DNA from: Desulfovibrio aminophilus DSM 12254
GTDB lineage: Bacteria; Desulfobacterota; Desulfovibrionia; Desulfovibrionales; Desulfovibrionaceae
Reading direction: 5' to 3'
DNA length: 64,000 bases
Assembly: GCF_000422565.1 (NCBI RefSeq)
Contig: NZ_AUMA01000006.1
Location: 1-64,000, forward strand
The stretch's first letter is position 1. Each line of letters begins with the position of its first letter. Both the position numbers and the translations under genes were made by a program. Shown one piece after another: positions 28,782 to 37,143 of this stretch. The notes under the pieces are model-generated. The model was not told the origin of the DNA. It saw only the letters and a list, made by a program, of their open reading frames with translations, and did no database searches.

Positions 28782-30917
28782 ATGTCGGATGATCTGAACA
28801 GGCAGGTGTTTCGCGAGGAGGCGTACGACCTCCTGGGCGAGCTGGAGACAACCCTGCTGGAGCTGGAGCAGACGCCCGGCGACCTGGACGTCATCAATCG
28901 GGTGTTCCGGGCCTTGCACACCATCAAGGGCTCGGGCTCCATGTTCGGGTTCGAGGACATCGCCGCCTTCACCCATGAAGTGGAGACGGTTTTCGATCAG
29001 GTGCGCAATGAGGAGTTGGCCGTAACCACGGAACTCCTCAACCTCGTCTTTCGTGCCCGCGACTACATCCAGAAGATGCTCGACGCCGACGGCGCGACCG
29101 TGGCCCCGGAGGTTCGCCAAGAGATCCTGGAAGGACTGGTCCGGGTGTCCGCCGCGGCGGCAGAACCGGCTGCCGTTGTCGAGGCCGCGCCTGGGGCCGA
29201 AGCCGGAGGACCGGCCGAAGCGGAAGTCGCGCCGGAGGAATGCGGATACGCCGTGCGTATCCGTTTCCGCGACAGCCGCCCACCGGCGGGATTCAGCCTG
29301 GAGCCGCTCCTGGAGGAATTGGGCAAGCTCGGCTCCTGCGGCGTGTCCCCGGAAAAGGTGCTCGATCCGGAAAAATCCGGGCCTGTCTGGAACGTGACCT
29401 TGCGCACCACGGCCTCGGAAGAAAATATCCGCGACGTGTTTTTCTTTTCCGAGTTCGACTTGGACGTTGAGGTCCGCCGCCAGGACGACGCGGCCCAGGC
29501 CGCGCCGCCGGTCGAGCAGCTGGAGGAGGCCAAAGCCCGCCCGGACAAGAAGCTCGGCGAAATCCTCGTGGAGGAGGGTGCCATCGATCCCAGCGACTTG
29601 GCCGAGGCCTTGGCCCAGCAGAAGCCGCTCGGGCAGATTCTTGTGGAGTCCGGCAAGGTGGACAAGGACCGCGTCGAGCAGGCCGCCGCCAAGCAGGCCC
29701 AGGCTCGGCGCGAGGTCGGGGAGAAGCGGGGCGAGGAGGCGGGCAAGGGGCACCCGGAGTCCGTGTCCTCCATCCGTGTGGCCGCCGAGAAGCTGGACAA
29801 CCTCGTGGATCTGGTGGGGGAGCTGGTCATCGTTCAGGCTCAGATTTCCCAGGTTGTGGGTGAGCGCTCCGATCCCGTGCTCACGGCCCTTTCCGAAGAG
29901 TTGGAACGGCTTTCCGACGCCCTGCGCGACAGCACCCTCGGCATCCGCATGCTGCCCATCGGGACCACCTTCAGCCGCTATCGCCGCCTCGTGCGCGATC
30001 TTTCGGCCGACTTCGGCAAGGATATCGCATTGGTCACCCAGGGGGCCGAAACCGAACTGGACAAGACCGTCATCGAGCGTCTGGGCGATCCGCTCATGCA
30101 TTTGCTGCGCAACAGCATCGACCACGGCATCGAACCTCCTGAGGAACGCCAAGCCGCGGGCAAGCCGTCCCAGGGCACCATCCTCCTGGCCGCCGAGCAT
30201 TCCGGCGGCGAGGTGCTCATCCGCATCAGCGACGACGGCCGGGGTATGGACTCCGAGGCCATCAGGGCCAAGGCCGTTGAGCGCGGCCTGATCCAGCCCG
30301 AGGCGGAGTTATCGGAGAAGGAACTGTTCAAGCTCATTTTTGAGCCAGGTTTTTCCACCGCCAAGAAGCTCACCAGCGTCTCGGGCCGAGGCGTGGGCAT
30401 GGACGTGGTCAAGCGCTCCATCGACGCCCTGCGGGGCAGCGTGGAGATCAGAAGCCGCAAGGGTCAGGGCTCGGAGATCATCATCCGCCTGCCGCTGACC
30501 CTGGCGATCATCGATGGGCTCCAGGTGCGCGTGGGCGACGCCTTCTTCGTCATTCCCCTGTCCCTGGTGGAGGAATGTGTGGAACTGGCGCACCAGGATG
30601 TGGAGGAGGCCGGGAACCAGCGCATCCTTTACCTTCGCGGTGAGATCGTGCCCTACATTCATCTGCGCGAATGGTTCGAGGTGGACGGAGCGCCTCCGGC
30701 CATCGAGCAGATCGTCATCACACGGGTGGAGGGCAGCCGCATGGGCATCGTGGTCGACAGCGTCATCGGGGAGCACCAGACCGTGATCAAGACCCTCGGC
30801 CGCGTCTACAAGGACGTGGAGGGGATTTCCGGCGCCACAATCAAGGGTGATGGGAGCATCGCCCTGATCATCGACGTGCCTCGTCTGGTTCGTGGTGTGG
30901 TGGTGGCCTCCCAATAG
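28782..30917 (+). CDS. cheA: Chemotaxis histidine kinase CheA
   Basis: A 711-residue kinase. P1: the HPt domain with His46 in FRALHTIKGSGSMFGF. A P2-like domain spans ~150-240. Residues ~256-305 hold two copies of a KLGEILVEEG / PLGQILVESG motif resembling the N-terminal module of GspE/PulE ATPases, an unusual insert. P3 is the dimerisation helix pair; P4 has the N box (HLLRNSIDHGIE), G1 (ISDDGRGMD), F box (FEPGFSTAKK) and G2 (SGRGVGMDVV), all intact. P5 is the CheW-like C-terminus. It phosphorylates response regulators under control of the receptor encoded just upstream. GGGAGG precedes the ATG. Confidence 0.95.
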   Translation: MSDDLNRQVFREEAYDLLGELETTLLELEQTPGDLDVINRVFRALHTIKGSGSMFGFEDIAAFTHEVETVFDQVRNEELAVTTELLNLVFRARDYIQKMLDADGATVAPEVRQEILEGLVRVSAAAAEPAAVVEAAPGAEAGGPAEAEVAPEECGYAVRIRFRDSRPPAGFSLEPLLEELGKLGSCGVSPEKVLDPEKSGPVWNVTLRTTASEENIRDVFFFSEFDLDVEVRRQDDAAQAAPPVEQLEEAKARPDKKLGEILVEEGAIDPSDLAEALAQQKPLGQILVESGKVDKDRVEQAAAKQAQARREVGEKRGEEAGKGHPESVSSIRVAAEKLDNLVDLVGELVIVQAQISQVVGERSDPVLTALSEELERLSDALRDSTLGIRMLPIGTTFSRYRRLVRDLSADFGKDIALVTQGAETELDKTVIERLGDPLMHLLRNSIDHGIEPPEERQAAGKPSQGTILLAAEHSGGEVLIRISDDGRGMDSEAIRAKAVERGLIQPEAELSEKELFKLIFEPGFSTAKKLTSVSGRGVGMDVVKRSIDALRGSVEIRSRKGQGSEIIIRLPLTLAIIDGLQVRVGDAFFVIPLSLVEECVELAHQDVEEAGNQRILYLRGEIVPYIHLREWFEVDGAPPAIEQIVITRVEGSRMGIVVDSVIGEHQTVIKTLGRVYKDVEGISGATIKGDGSIALIIDVPRLVRGVVVASQ

Positions 30918-30930
30918 CCGGAGGCGGGAG

Positions 30931-31812
30931 ATGGGAATCAAGGACGACGATGGCGATGCGCGGCGGCGAGCGGTGGAGGCGTGTTCCACCACGCCCAAGA
31001 TGAGCGAGGCGGACTTCCGACGTTTCAGCCAGTTCATCACCGCCGAACTGGGCATCAAGCTGCCGCCGGCCAAGAAGACCATGCTGGAGGCCCGGCTGCA
31101 GAAACGCCTGCGGGCCCTGGGCCTGGGTTCCCACCGGGAATACTGCGAATTCCTGTTCAGTCCCCAGGGAATGGAACAGGAGCTGGCCCAACTCATCGAC
31201 GTGGTGACCACCAACACCACGCATTTCTTTCGTGAGCCCCGGCACTTCGAGATCCTTGCCGCGAAGGTGATTCCGGACATCCTGCGGCGCAAGGGGCGCG
31301 GCCGGGTGGCGGTCTGGAGCGCGGGCTGCTCCACGGGCGAGGAGCCGTACACCCTGGCCATGGTGCTTTCGGAATGCGCCGAGATCAACCCGGAGCTGAG
31401 CTTCTCCATCCTGGCCACGGACATCTCCACCCAAGTCCTGACCCTGGCCAAGCGGGCCGTGTACGCCGAGGACCGCATCGAGGGCATCCCCGAGGCCCTC
31501 AAGCGGAAGTATCTGCTGCGCAGCAAGGACCGCTCCCGTCGGCTGGTGCGCATGGGGCCGGAATTGCGCTCCAAAGTCAATTTCCAGCGCCTGAACTTCA
31601 TGCGCGAGTTCGACTTCCGGGAGGATCTGGACATCATCTTCTGCCGCAACGTGGTCATTTATTTCGATCGGGGCACACAGGAAGAGCTGTTCAAGCGTTT
31701 CTGCGGCAAGCTGATCCCCGGAGGATACTTGTTCATCGGCCATTCCGAGAGTCTCACCGGCATGGACCTTCCCCTGGTCCAGGTGGCCCCCACCGTATAC
31801 CGCAGAACCTGA
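30931..31812 (+). CDS. cheR: Chemotaxis protein methyltransferase CheR
   Basis: A 293-residue enzyme that methylates receptor glutamates with SAM. The N-terminal helical domain (FRRFSQFITAELGIKLPPAK) is followed by TTNTTHFFREPRHFE and SAM motif I, VWSAGCSTGEEPYTLAM, then the ATDISTQVL and CRNVVIYFD segments. GGAGGCGGGAG precedes the ATG at 30931. It lies 13 bases after cheA and 15 before cheB, one operon. The receptor here lacks a C-terminal tether peptide, so CheR must dock without one or act on other receptors. Confidence 0.95.
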   Translation: MGIKDDDGDARRRAVEACSTTPKMSEADFRRFSQFITAELGIKLPPAKKTMLEARLQKRLRALGLGSHREYCEFLFSPQGMEQELAQLIDVVTTNTTHFFREPRHFEILAAKVIPDILRRKGRGRVAVWSAGCSTGEEPYTLAMVLSECAEINPELSFSILATDISTQVLTLAKRAVYAEDRIEGIPEALKRKYLLRSKDRSRRLVRMGPELRSKVNFQRLNFMREFDFREDLDIIFCRNVVIYFDRGTQEELFKRFCGKLIPGGYLFIGHSESLTGMDLPLVQVAPTVYRRT

Positions 31813-31827
31813 CGACCGGAGGCGCGC

Positions 31828-32901
31828 ATGCGAAAACCCATCCGTGTGCTCATCATCGACGACTCGGCGGTGGTCCGCCAGACCCTGGCCCAACTTCTGG
31901 CATCGGACCCCGACATCGAGGTCATGGCGGCGGTGGTGGACCCGCTGGTGGCCGTGGAGAAGATCAAGAGCGAGGTGCCGGACGTCATCACCCTGGACAT
32001 CGAGATGCCGCGCATGGACGGAATCACCTTCCTGCGCAAGCTCATGAGCCAGCATCCCATTCCCGTGGTCGTCTGCTCCTCCCTGGTGGAGCCGGGCGAC
32101 GAAACCACCCTGCGGGCCCTGGAATACGGCGCCGTGGAGATCGTGACCAAGCCCAAGGTGGGCACCAAGAAATTCCTGGAGGAGTCGGCGATCCGCATCT
32201 GCGACGCGGTGAAGGCCGCTGCCCAGGCCCGGATCAAGCCCTTCCGCGGTGGCCGGGACATGGAAGTCGCGCCCAAACTCTCGGCCGACGCGGTCCTGGC
32301 CGCGGGCAAGCCGCAAGCCCTGCGGACCACGGAAAAGATCGCCCTGGTGGGGGCCTCCACGGGCGGCACGGAGGCCCTGCGGGTGTTCCTGGAGGCCATG
32401 CCCCTGGACTGTCCGCCCCTGGCCATCGTCCAGCACATGCCCGAGCATTTCACCCAGGCCTTCGCCAACCGTCTGAACGCCGGCTGCCGGATCTCCGTGC
32501 GGGAGGCCCGGGACGGAGACTCCATGTTGCGCGGCCAAGCGCTCATCGCCCCCGGCAACAAGCACATGCTGCTCAAGCGCAGCGGCGCCCGCTACTACGT
32601 GGAGGTCAAGGACGGGCCCCTGGTCTCGCGTCACCGGCCCTCGGTGGACGTGCTTTTCCGCTCCGGGGCCAACTACGCGGGCAAGAACGTGGTGGCGGCG
32701 ATCATGACCGGCATGGGCGACGACGGGGCCCGGGGGATGCGTGAACTGTTCGACGCCGGAGCCTTCACCATCGCCCAGGACGAGGCCAGCTGCGTGGTAT
32801 TCGGCATGCCCCAGGAGGCCATCAAGCATGGCGGGGTGCAGAAGATCCTGTCCCTGGAGGCCATCGCCGGGGAGATGGTCCGGCGCTGCAACTCAGGCTA
32901 G
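31828..32901 (+). CDS. cheB: Chemotaxis methylesterase/glutamine deamidase CheB
   Basis: A 357-residue two-domain protein. Residues ~1-125 are the receiver with phospho-acceptor Asp57 in [12 protein letters not shown] and Lys in VTKPK. The C-terminal esterase has Ser177 in VGASTGG, His203 in QHMPEHF and an Asp in [10 protein letters not shown] (298/299). All residues are intact. CheA phosphorylates it to balance CheR. It ends the chemosensory operon; its TAG stop overlaps the stop of the convergent DUF190 gene through a CTAG palindrome. Confidence 0.96.
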   Translation: MRKPIRVLIIDDSAVVRQTLAQLLASDPDIEVMAAVVDPLVAVEKIKSEVPDVITLDIEMPRMDGITFLRKLMSQHPIPVVVCSSLVEPGDETTLRALEYGAVEIVTKPKVGTKKFLEESAIRICDAVKAAAQARIKPFRGGRDMEVAPKLSADAVLAAGKPQALRTTEKIALVGASTGGTEALRVFLEAMPLDCPPLAIVQHMPEHFTQAFANRLNAGCRISVREARDGDSMLRGQALIAPGNKHMLLKRSGARYYVEVKDGPLVSRHRPSVDVLFRSGANYAGKNVVAAIMTGMGDDGARGMRELFDAGAFTIAQDEASCVVFGMPQEAIKHGGVQKILSLEAIAGEMVRRCNSG

Positions 32902-33245
32902 GCCTTTCTCCCTTCGTTGTGACGGTAGAACATGACCTGCACCCCTTCCAGGGTGACGAGGCCCTCCTTGATCACTCCGTCCAAGAAGGGCAGGAAGGAT
33001 TCGATCTTGCCCGGGGTGTCCACGATTTCGACCACCACGGGCAGATCCTCGGAGAGCCGCAGGATCTTGGCCGTATGCACGAGGCTGTTGGCCCCGAATC
33101 CGGAAATGCCCCGGAGCACGGTGGCTCCAGCCAATCCCTGGCGGCGGGCTTCCTCCACCACGACCTCGAAGATCGGGCGGCCCTTGTGGCGGTCGCTTTC
33201 CCCCACGAAGATGCGCAGACGTTCGGCGTGACGCGGCAGATTCAT
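32898..33245 (-). CDS. DUF190-family protein
   Basis: A 115-residue alpha/beta protein similar to DUF190 proteins ([45 protein letters not shown]). The fold resembles a ferredoxin-like regulatory (PII-like) domain; its biochemical role is not settled. It lies 44 bases downstream of crcB in the same direction, an association seen widely, which suggests a part in fluoride export or its control. The start at 33245 agrees with the conserved N-terminus. Confidence 0.85.
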   Translation of the reverse strand: MNLPRHAERLRIFVGESDRHKGRPIFEVVVEEARRQGLAGATVLRGISGFGANSLVHTAKILRLSEDLPVVVEIVDTPGKIESFLPFLDGVIKEGLVTLEGVQVMFYRHNEGRKA

Positions 33246-33289
33246 GGCGGCCTCCGTGTGGTTGTGGGCGCGGCGGTTTTCCCCTAGAC

Positions 33290-33667
33290 TCAAAGCAGGC
33301 GGCCCAGGGCCATGCCCGCCAGGACGCAACAGAGCCCCAGCGCCGACTGCCCGGCCACGTTGGCGACGGCGGCCAGCGTCTGGCCCAGGCGGAGCAGAGC
33401 GGCGGTTTCGAACATGTAGGTGGAGAAGGTGGTGAAGGCGCCCATGAATCCGGTCAGGGCGGCCAGACGCCATTCGCCGGACAATCCGGCGCGGTTCTCC
33501 AGCAGGCCCCAGACCAGGCCGAAGAGCAGACACCCGGCCATGTTCACCGCGAAGGTTCCCACGGGCAGGTCCGAGCCGCAGAGCTTCTGGACGGCCCCGG
33601 CCAGCCAGTAGCGGCAGAGGGTGCCGGCGGCCCCCGCCAGGGCCAGGATGATGAGTTTACGGATCAC
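33290..33667 (-). CDS. crcB: CrcB/Fluc fluoride ion channel
   Basis: A 125-residue protein with four membrane segments. Characteristic marks are GTLCRYWLAG, NMAGCLLFGL (with the conserved Asn), and GFMGAFTTFSTYMFE, the phenylalanine-box region that lines the fluoride pore. It works as an antiparallel dimer to expel fluoride. The GTG start has GGAG six bases upstream. Only ~50 bases separate it from the divergent cyaB gene, so there is no room for a fluoride riboswitch. Confidence 0.92.
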   Translation of the reverse strand: MIRKLIILALAGAAGTLCRYWLAGAVQKLCGSDLPVGTFAVNMAGCLLFGLVWGLLENRAGLSGEWRLAALTGFMGAFTTFSTYMFETAALLRLGQTLAAVANVAGQSALGLCCVLAGMALGRLL

Positions 33668-33719
33668 TGTCGCGCTCCGGTCACTGCATACCAGCGTCCG
33701 CCCCGAGAGGAAAGCCCGC

Positions 33720-34331
33720 ATGAGCCTGGAATGTGAATTGAAATATCTCAACCCGGACCTGGACGCGGTTCGCGCGGCCCTGGGCAACCTGGGCGCGGAG
33801 CCTCTGGGGCGGTGCTTCGAGGAGAACCTCGTCCTGGACGATCAGGCGCGTTCACTGAAGAAGCGCGGACTGCTTCTGCGGCTGCGTCGGGCCGGGGGGG
33901 TCTCGACCCTCACGATCAAACAGCCCGCCCGGCGTGACGCGGCCTGCAAGGTCTGCGCGGAGCATGAGACCGTCGTGTCCGCTTTCGCCGAAACCCTTGC
34001 CGGCCTGGAGGCTCTCGGTTTCGTCCCGGCCTTCGTCTACGAGAAGCTGCGCGAGACCTGGCGGCTGTCGGGCTGCTCCATCTGCCTGGACAGCCTGCCG
34101 TTCGGCGACTTCGTGGAGATCGAGGGGCCGGAGGACGCGTTGCGCTCCTGCGCCACGGCCCTGGGGCTGGACGGCGGCCTGACCTCGCGGGAGACGTATC
34201 ACGCCCTGAACATGGCCTGGCGCAGGGCTCGGGGCCTTCCCGAGGACGAGAACTTCGTCTTCGTGGAGCCCGAGCGTTCCCGCCTTCTGGCTGAAGTCGA
34301 GGCGTCCGCCGGGCAGCCGATCAAGAACTGA
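33720..34331 (+). CDS. cyaB: Class IV adenylate cyclase / CYTH-domain triphosphate enzyme
   Basis: A 203-residue CYTH protein. The signature E-x-E-x-K is Glu4-Cys-Glu6-Leu-Lys8 at the extreme N-terminus. Basic residues lining the triphosphate tunnel follow (RGLLLRLRR; LTIKQPARR) and acidic metal ligands occur later (FVEIEGPEDAL). Members are class IV adenylate cyclases or triphosphatases; the VRLR/IEGP pattern is nearer the CyaB type. The start at 33720 has AGAGGAAAG upstream. A cNMP-domain transporter is encoded at 60761, a possible but unproven target. Confidence 0.85.
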   Translation: MSLECELKYLNPDLDAVRAALGNLGAEPLGRCFEENLVLDDQARSLKKRGLLLRLRRAGGVSTLTIKQPARRDAACKVCAEHETVVSAFAETLAGLEALGFVPAFVYEKLRETWRLSGCSICLDSLPFGDFVEIEGPEDALRSCATALGLDGGLTSRETYHALNMAWRRARGLPEDENFVFVEPERSRLLAEVEASAGQPIKN

Positions 34332-34347
34332 AAAAAACGGCCGGGGC

Positions 34348-34376
34348 TCGACAGTCGCGCGCTTCGGCCTTATTAT
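34348..34376 (+). promoter_or_regulatory. Promoter of the clpS-clpA(-aat) operon
   Basis: TCGACA and TATTAT separated by exactly 17 bases, each matching consensus at five of six positions. Predicted start ~34383, 36 bases before clpS. Confidence 0.72.
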
Positions 34377-34418
34377 CGGGATGGGCCGTCAGGCCCGCAT
34401 TTCTGGGGGACAGGCAGC

Positions 34419-34733
34419 ATGAGCGACCATCTTTTCGGGGATCAGTTCCAGACCGGGGCGATTTCCGAGAATGAAACCCAGGAGCCTCCCCGTTTCCGGG
34501 TGCTCCTGCACAATGACGACTACACCACCATGGAGTTCGTGGTGGAGGTGCTCATGCGAGTGTTTCAGAAAAGCGAGTCCGAGGCGACCACGATCATGCT
34601 TGCCGTGCACAACGAGGGGGTCGGCGTCTGCGGGGTGTACACTGCGGAAGTCGCCGAGACCAAGGTGGACCTGGTCCACCGGATGGCCAAGGTGGCCGGT
34701 TTCCCCCTGCGATGCAGCATGGAAGGGGAATAG
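34419..34733 (+). CDS. clpS: ClpS adaptor for N-degron substrates
   Basis: A 104-residue adaptor. After a flexible ~20-residue N-terminus comes the ClpS fold: RFRVLLHNDDYTTMEFVVEV (the Asn-Asp-Asp pocket that reads the substrate alpha-amino group), then VHNEGVGVCGVYTAEVAETK. It delivers proteins with Leu, Phe, Tyr or Trp N-termini to ClpA, encoded six bases downstream. The pathway is completed by aat in the same cluster. Confidence 0.95.
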   Translation: MSDHLFGDQFQTGAISENETQEPPRFRVLLHNDDYTTMEFVVEVLMRVFQKSESEATTIMLAVHNEGVGVCGVYTAEVAETKVDLVHRMAKVAGFPLRCSMEGE

Positions 34734-34739
34734 CGTCAC

Positions 34740-37094
34740 ATGCTCAGCAAGGGACTGGAGAACGCCCTCACCTCGGCAGTGGCCGAGGTGAAACGGCGCA
34801 AGCACGAATACCTGACGTTGGAGCACCTGCTCTACGCGCTCTGTCTGGAGCCCACGGGCGAGGGCGTCCTGGCGGCCTGCGGCGCGGACGTGAACAAGCT
34901 GCGTGAGCAGATTCTGCGGTTCTTTTCCGAGAACCTGGAGGTGTTGCCCGAAGGCGCGGAGTCCGAGGTCATCCAGACCCTGGGGGTTCGCCGCGTCCTG
35001 CAGAGGGCCGTCTGGCAGAAGCGGGCGGCGGGCAAGGAGATCGTGGAGGTGGGCGACGTGCTGGCCGCGCTTTTCGAAGAGGAGGACTCTTACGCGGTCT
35101 ATTTTCTCCGTTCCCACGGCGTCTCCCGCCTGGACGTGCTGGAGCACATCTCCCACGGCATGCCCGCAACCGAGCAGCCCGGCTGGGAGGCCGCCCCGCG
35201 CCGCCAGTCCCCGGGGGGACGGCCCGGCGCTCCCCAATCCGCGCCGCAGGCTCCCGGACCGGACCAGGGCAAGAAGTCAGCCTTGGAGGAGTTCACCTCG
35301 AACCTCACCGAGCGGGCGGCCCAGGGCGGTATCGACCCGCTCATCGGCCGCGCCGAGGAGCTGGCCCGCACGGTCCAGGTTCTGGCCCGGCGGCGTAAGA
35401 ACAATCCGATCTTCGTGGGCGATCCCGGCGTGGGCAAGACGGCCATGGCCGAGGGGCTGGCGCTCATGATCGTGGACAAGAAGGCCCCTCGGCAATTCTG
35501 GGACGCCCAGGTCTACGCCTTGGACATGGGCGCGCTCCTGGCCGGGACGAAGTACCGGGGCGATTTCGAGGCCCGGCTCAAGGGCGTGCTGGCCGAACTC
35601 AAGCGCGAGCCCGGGGCGATCCTCTTCGTGGACGAGATCCATACCATCGTGGGCGCGGGTTCGGTGAGCGGCGGCAGCCTGGACGCCTCGAACATCCTCA
35701 AGCCCTTCCTGGCCGCGGGGGAGGTGCGTTGCATCGGCTCCACCACCTACGAGGAGTACAAGAATCATTTCGAGAAGGACCGGGCCCTGTCCCGGCGCTT
35801 CCAGAAGATCGAGATCTCCGAGCCCAGCGTGGAGCAGACCGTGGACATCCTCAAGGGTCTCAAGCCCTACTACGAGGAACACCACGAGGTGAATTACACC
35901 CAGAACGCCCTGCGGGCGGCGGCCGAACTCGCGGCCCGGCACATCAACGACCGTTACCTGCCGGACAAGGCCATCGACGTCATTGACGAGGCCGGGGCCT
36001 TCTACCGGCTCTCGGGCCGTCCGCGCAAGGACAACGCCATCAAGGTGGCGGACATCGAGAAGGTCGTGGCGCGCATGGCCCGCATCCCGGCCCGGCGTCT
36101 CACCACGTCCGACCGGGGAAGGCTCAAGGATCTGGAGACGGACCTCCGGGCCGTGGTCTTCGGCCAGGACGAGGCCGTGTCCGTGCTCTCCCGGGCCATC
36201 AAGCGGGCCCGCGCGGGCATGAAGCAACCCGGTCGTCCCATGGGTTCCTTCCTGCTTACCGGCCCCACGGGCTGCGGCAAGACCGAACTGGCCAAGCAGT
36301 TGGCCGCCGTGCTCGGGGTCCAGTTCCTGCGCTTCGACATGAGCGAATATATGGAAAAGCACGCCGTGGCCCGGCTCATCGGCGCGCCTCCCGGCTATGT
36401 GGGCTTCGACCAGGGTGGCCTGCTCACCGAGTCCATTCGCAAGAATCCGCACTGCGTGGTGCTTTTCGACGAGATCGAGAAGGCCCACCCGGACGTCTTC
36501 AACATCCTGCTCCAGGTCATGGACTACGCCACCCTGACCGACAACAACGGGCGCAAGGCCGACTTCCGGCAGGTGATCCTGCTCATGACCTCCAACGCCG
36601 GGGCCCAGGACATGGCCAAGGCGGGCATCGGCTTCTCGCGCAACGACAAGAGCGACCGCAAGAGCACGAGCCTGAAGGCCATCGAGCGCCTGTTCAGCCC
36701 GGAGTTCCGCAATCGCCTGGACGCCACCGTGCCCTTCGGCGCACTCAACCCCGAGATCATGGCCCGCATCGTGGACAAGTTCATCGGCGAACTGAACACG
36801 CAGCTCAAGGAGCGCCGCGTCAGCGTGACGCTCACCGAGGCGGCCCGGGCGCTCCTGGGCGAAAAGGGCTATGATCCGGCCTTCGGAGCTCGGCCCATGG
36901 CGCGGGTCATCCAGACCGAGATCAAGGACGCCATCGCCGAGGAACTGCTCTTCGGGGAACTGCAGAAGGGCGGGGTGGTCGAGGTGGACGCCAAACCAGC
37001 GGCCGAGCGGGTCGCCGCCACGCCTGGAGCCTGCGGTCCCTCGGGCGATTTCCTCTTCAGCTACGGCCCGGCCGGGGACGCCGGGGCCCACTGA
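34740..37094 (+). CDS. clpA: ATP-dependent Clp protease ATP-binding subunit ClpA
   Basis: A 784-residue AAA+ unfoldase with two ATPase modules. The N-domain (~1-140; LENALTSAVAEVKRRKHEYL) binds ClpS. D1 has Walker A GDPGVGKTAMAEG and Walker B ILFVDEIHTIVG; D2 has GPTGCGKTELAK and VVLFDEIEKAHPDV. No ClpB-type middle coiled coil is present, which separates it from ClpB/C. It works with the ClpP encoded at 7782. An unconserved Pro/Gly-rich linker (~145-180) follows the N-domain. Confidence 0.96.
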   Translation: MLSKGLENALTSAVAEVKRRKHEYLTLEHLLYALCLEPTGEGVLAACGADVNKLREQILRFFSENLEVLPEGAESEVIQTLGVRRVLQRAVWQKRAAGKEIVEVGDVLAALFEEEDSYAVYFLRSHGVSRLDVLEHISHGMPATEQPGWEAAPRRQSPGGRPGAPQSAPQAPGPDQGKKSALEEFTSNLTERAAQGGIDPLIGRAEELARTVQVLARRRKNNPIFVGDPGVGKTAMAEGLALMIVDKKAPRQFWDAQVYALDMGALLAGTKYRGDFEARLKGVLAELKREPGAILFVDEIHTIVGAGSVSGGSLDASNILKPFLAAGEVRCIGSTTYEEYKNHFEKDRALSRRFQKIEISEPSVEQTVDILKGLKPYYEEHHEVNYTQNALRAAAELAARHINDRYLPDKAIDVIDEAGAFYRLSGRPRKDNAIKVADIEKVVARMARIPARRLTTSDRGRLKDLETDLRAVVFGQDEAVSVLSRAIKRARAGMKQPGRPMGSFLLTGPTGCGKTELAKQLAAVLGVQFLRFDMSEYMEKHAVARLIGAPPGYVGFDQGGLLTESIRKNPHCVVLFDEIEKAHPDVFNILLQVMDYATLTDNNGRKADFRQVILLMTSNAGAQDMAKAGIGFSRNDKSDRKSTSLKAIERLFSPEFRNRLDATVPFGALNPEIMARIVDKFIGELNTQLKERRVSVTLTEAARALLGEKGYDPAFGARPMARVIQTEIKDAIAEELLFGELQKGGVVEVDAKPAAERVAATPGACGPSGDFLFSYGPAGDAGAH

Positions 37095-37106
37095 ACCTGA
37101 AACCGA

Positions 37107-37132
37107 AGAGGCGGCCTCTCGGGGCCGCCTCT
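37107..37132 (+). terminator. Hairpin between clpA and aat
   Basis: AGAGGCGGCC pairs with GGCCGCCTCT around a six-base loop. The following CTCTTCC is pyrimidine-rich but not a true T-run, so it may attenuate rather than stop. The aat ATG is only 12 bases beyond it. Confidence 0.6.
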
Positions 37133-37143
37133 CTCTTCCATTC

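Noticed and set aside
26491-28851. 786-codon minus-strand frame opposite the H-NOX receptor
   Set aside because: Antisense to MCP and H-NOX motifs that are clearly coding; no motif of its own.
33668-33719. Fluoride riboswitch before crcB
   Set aside because: Only ~50 bases separate crcB from cyaB and none of the conserved crcB-motif elements is visible.
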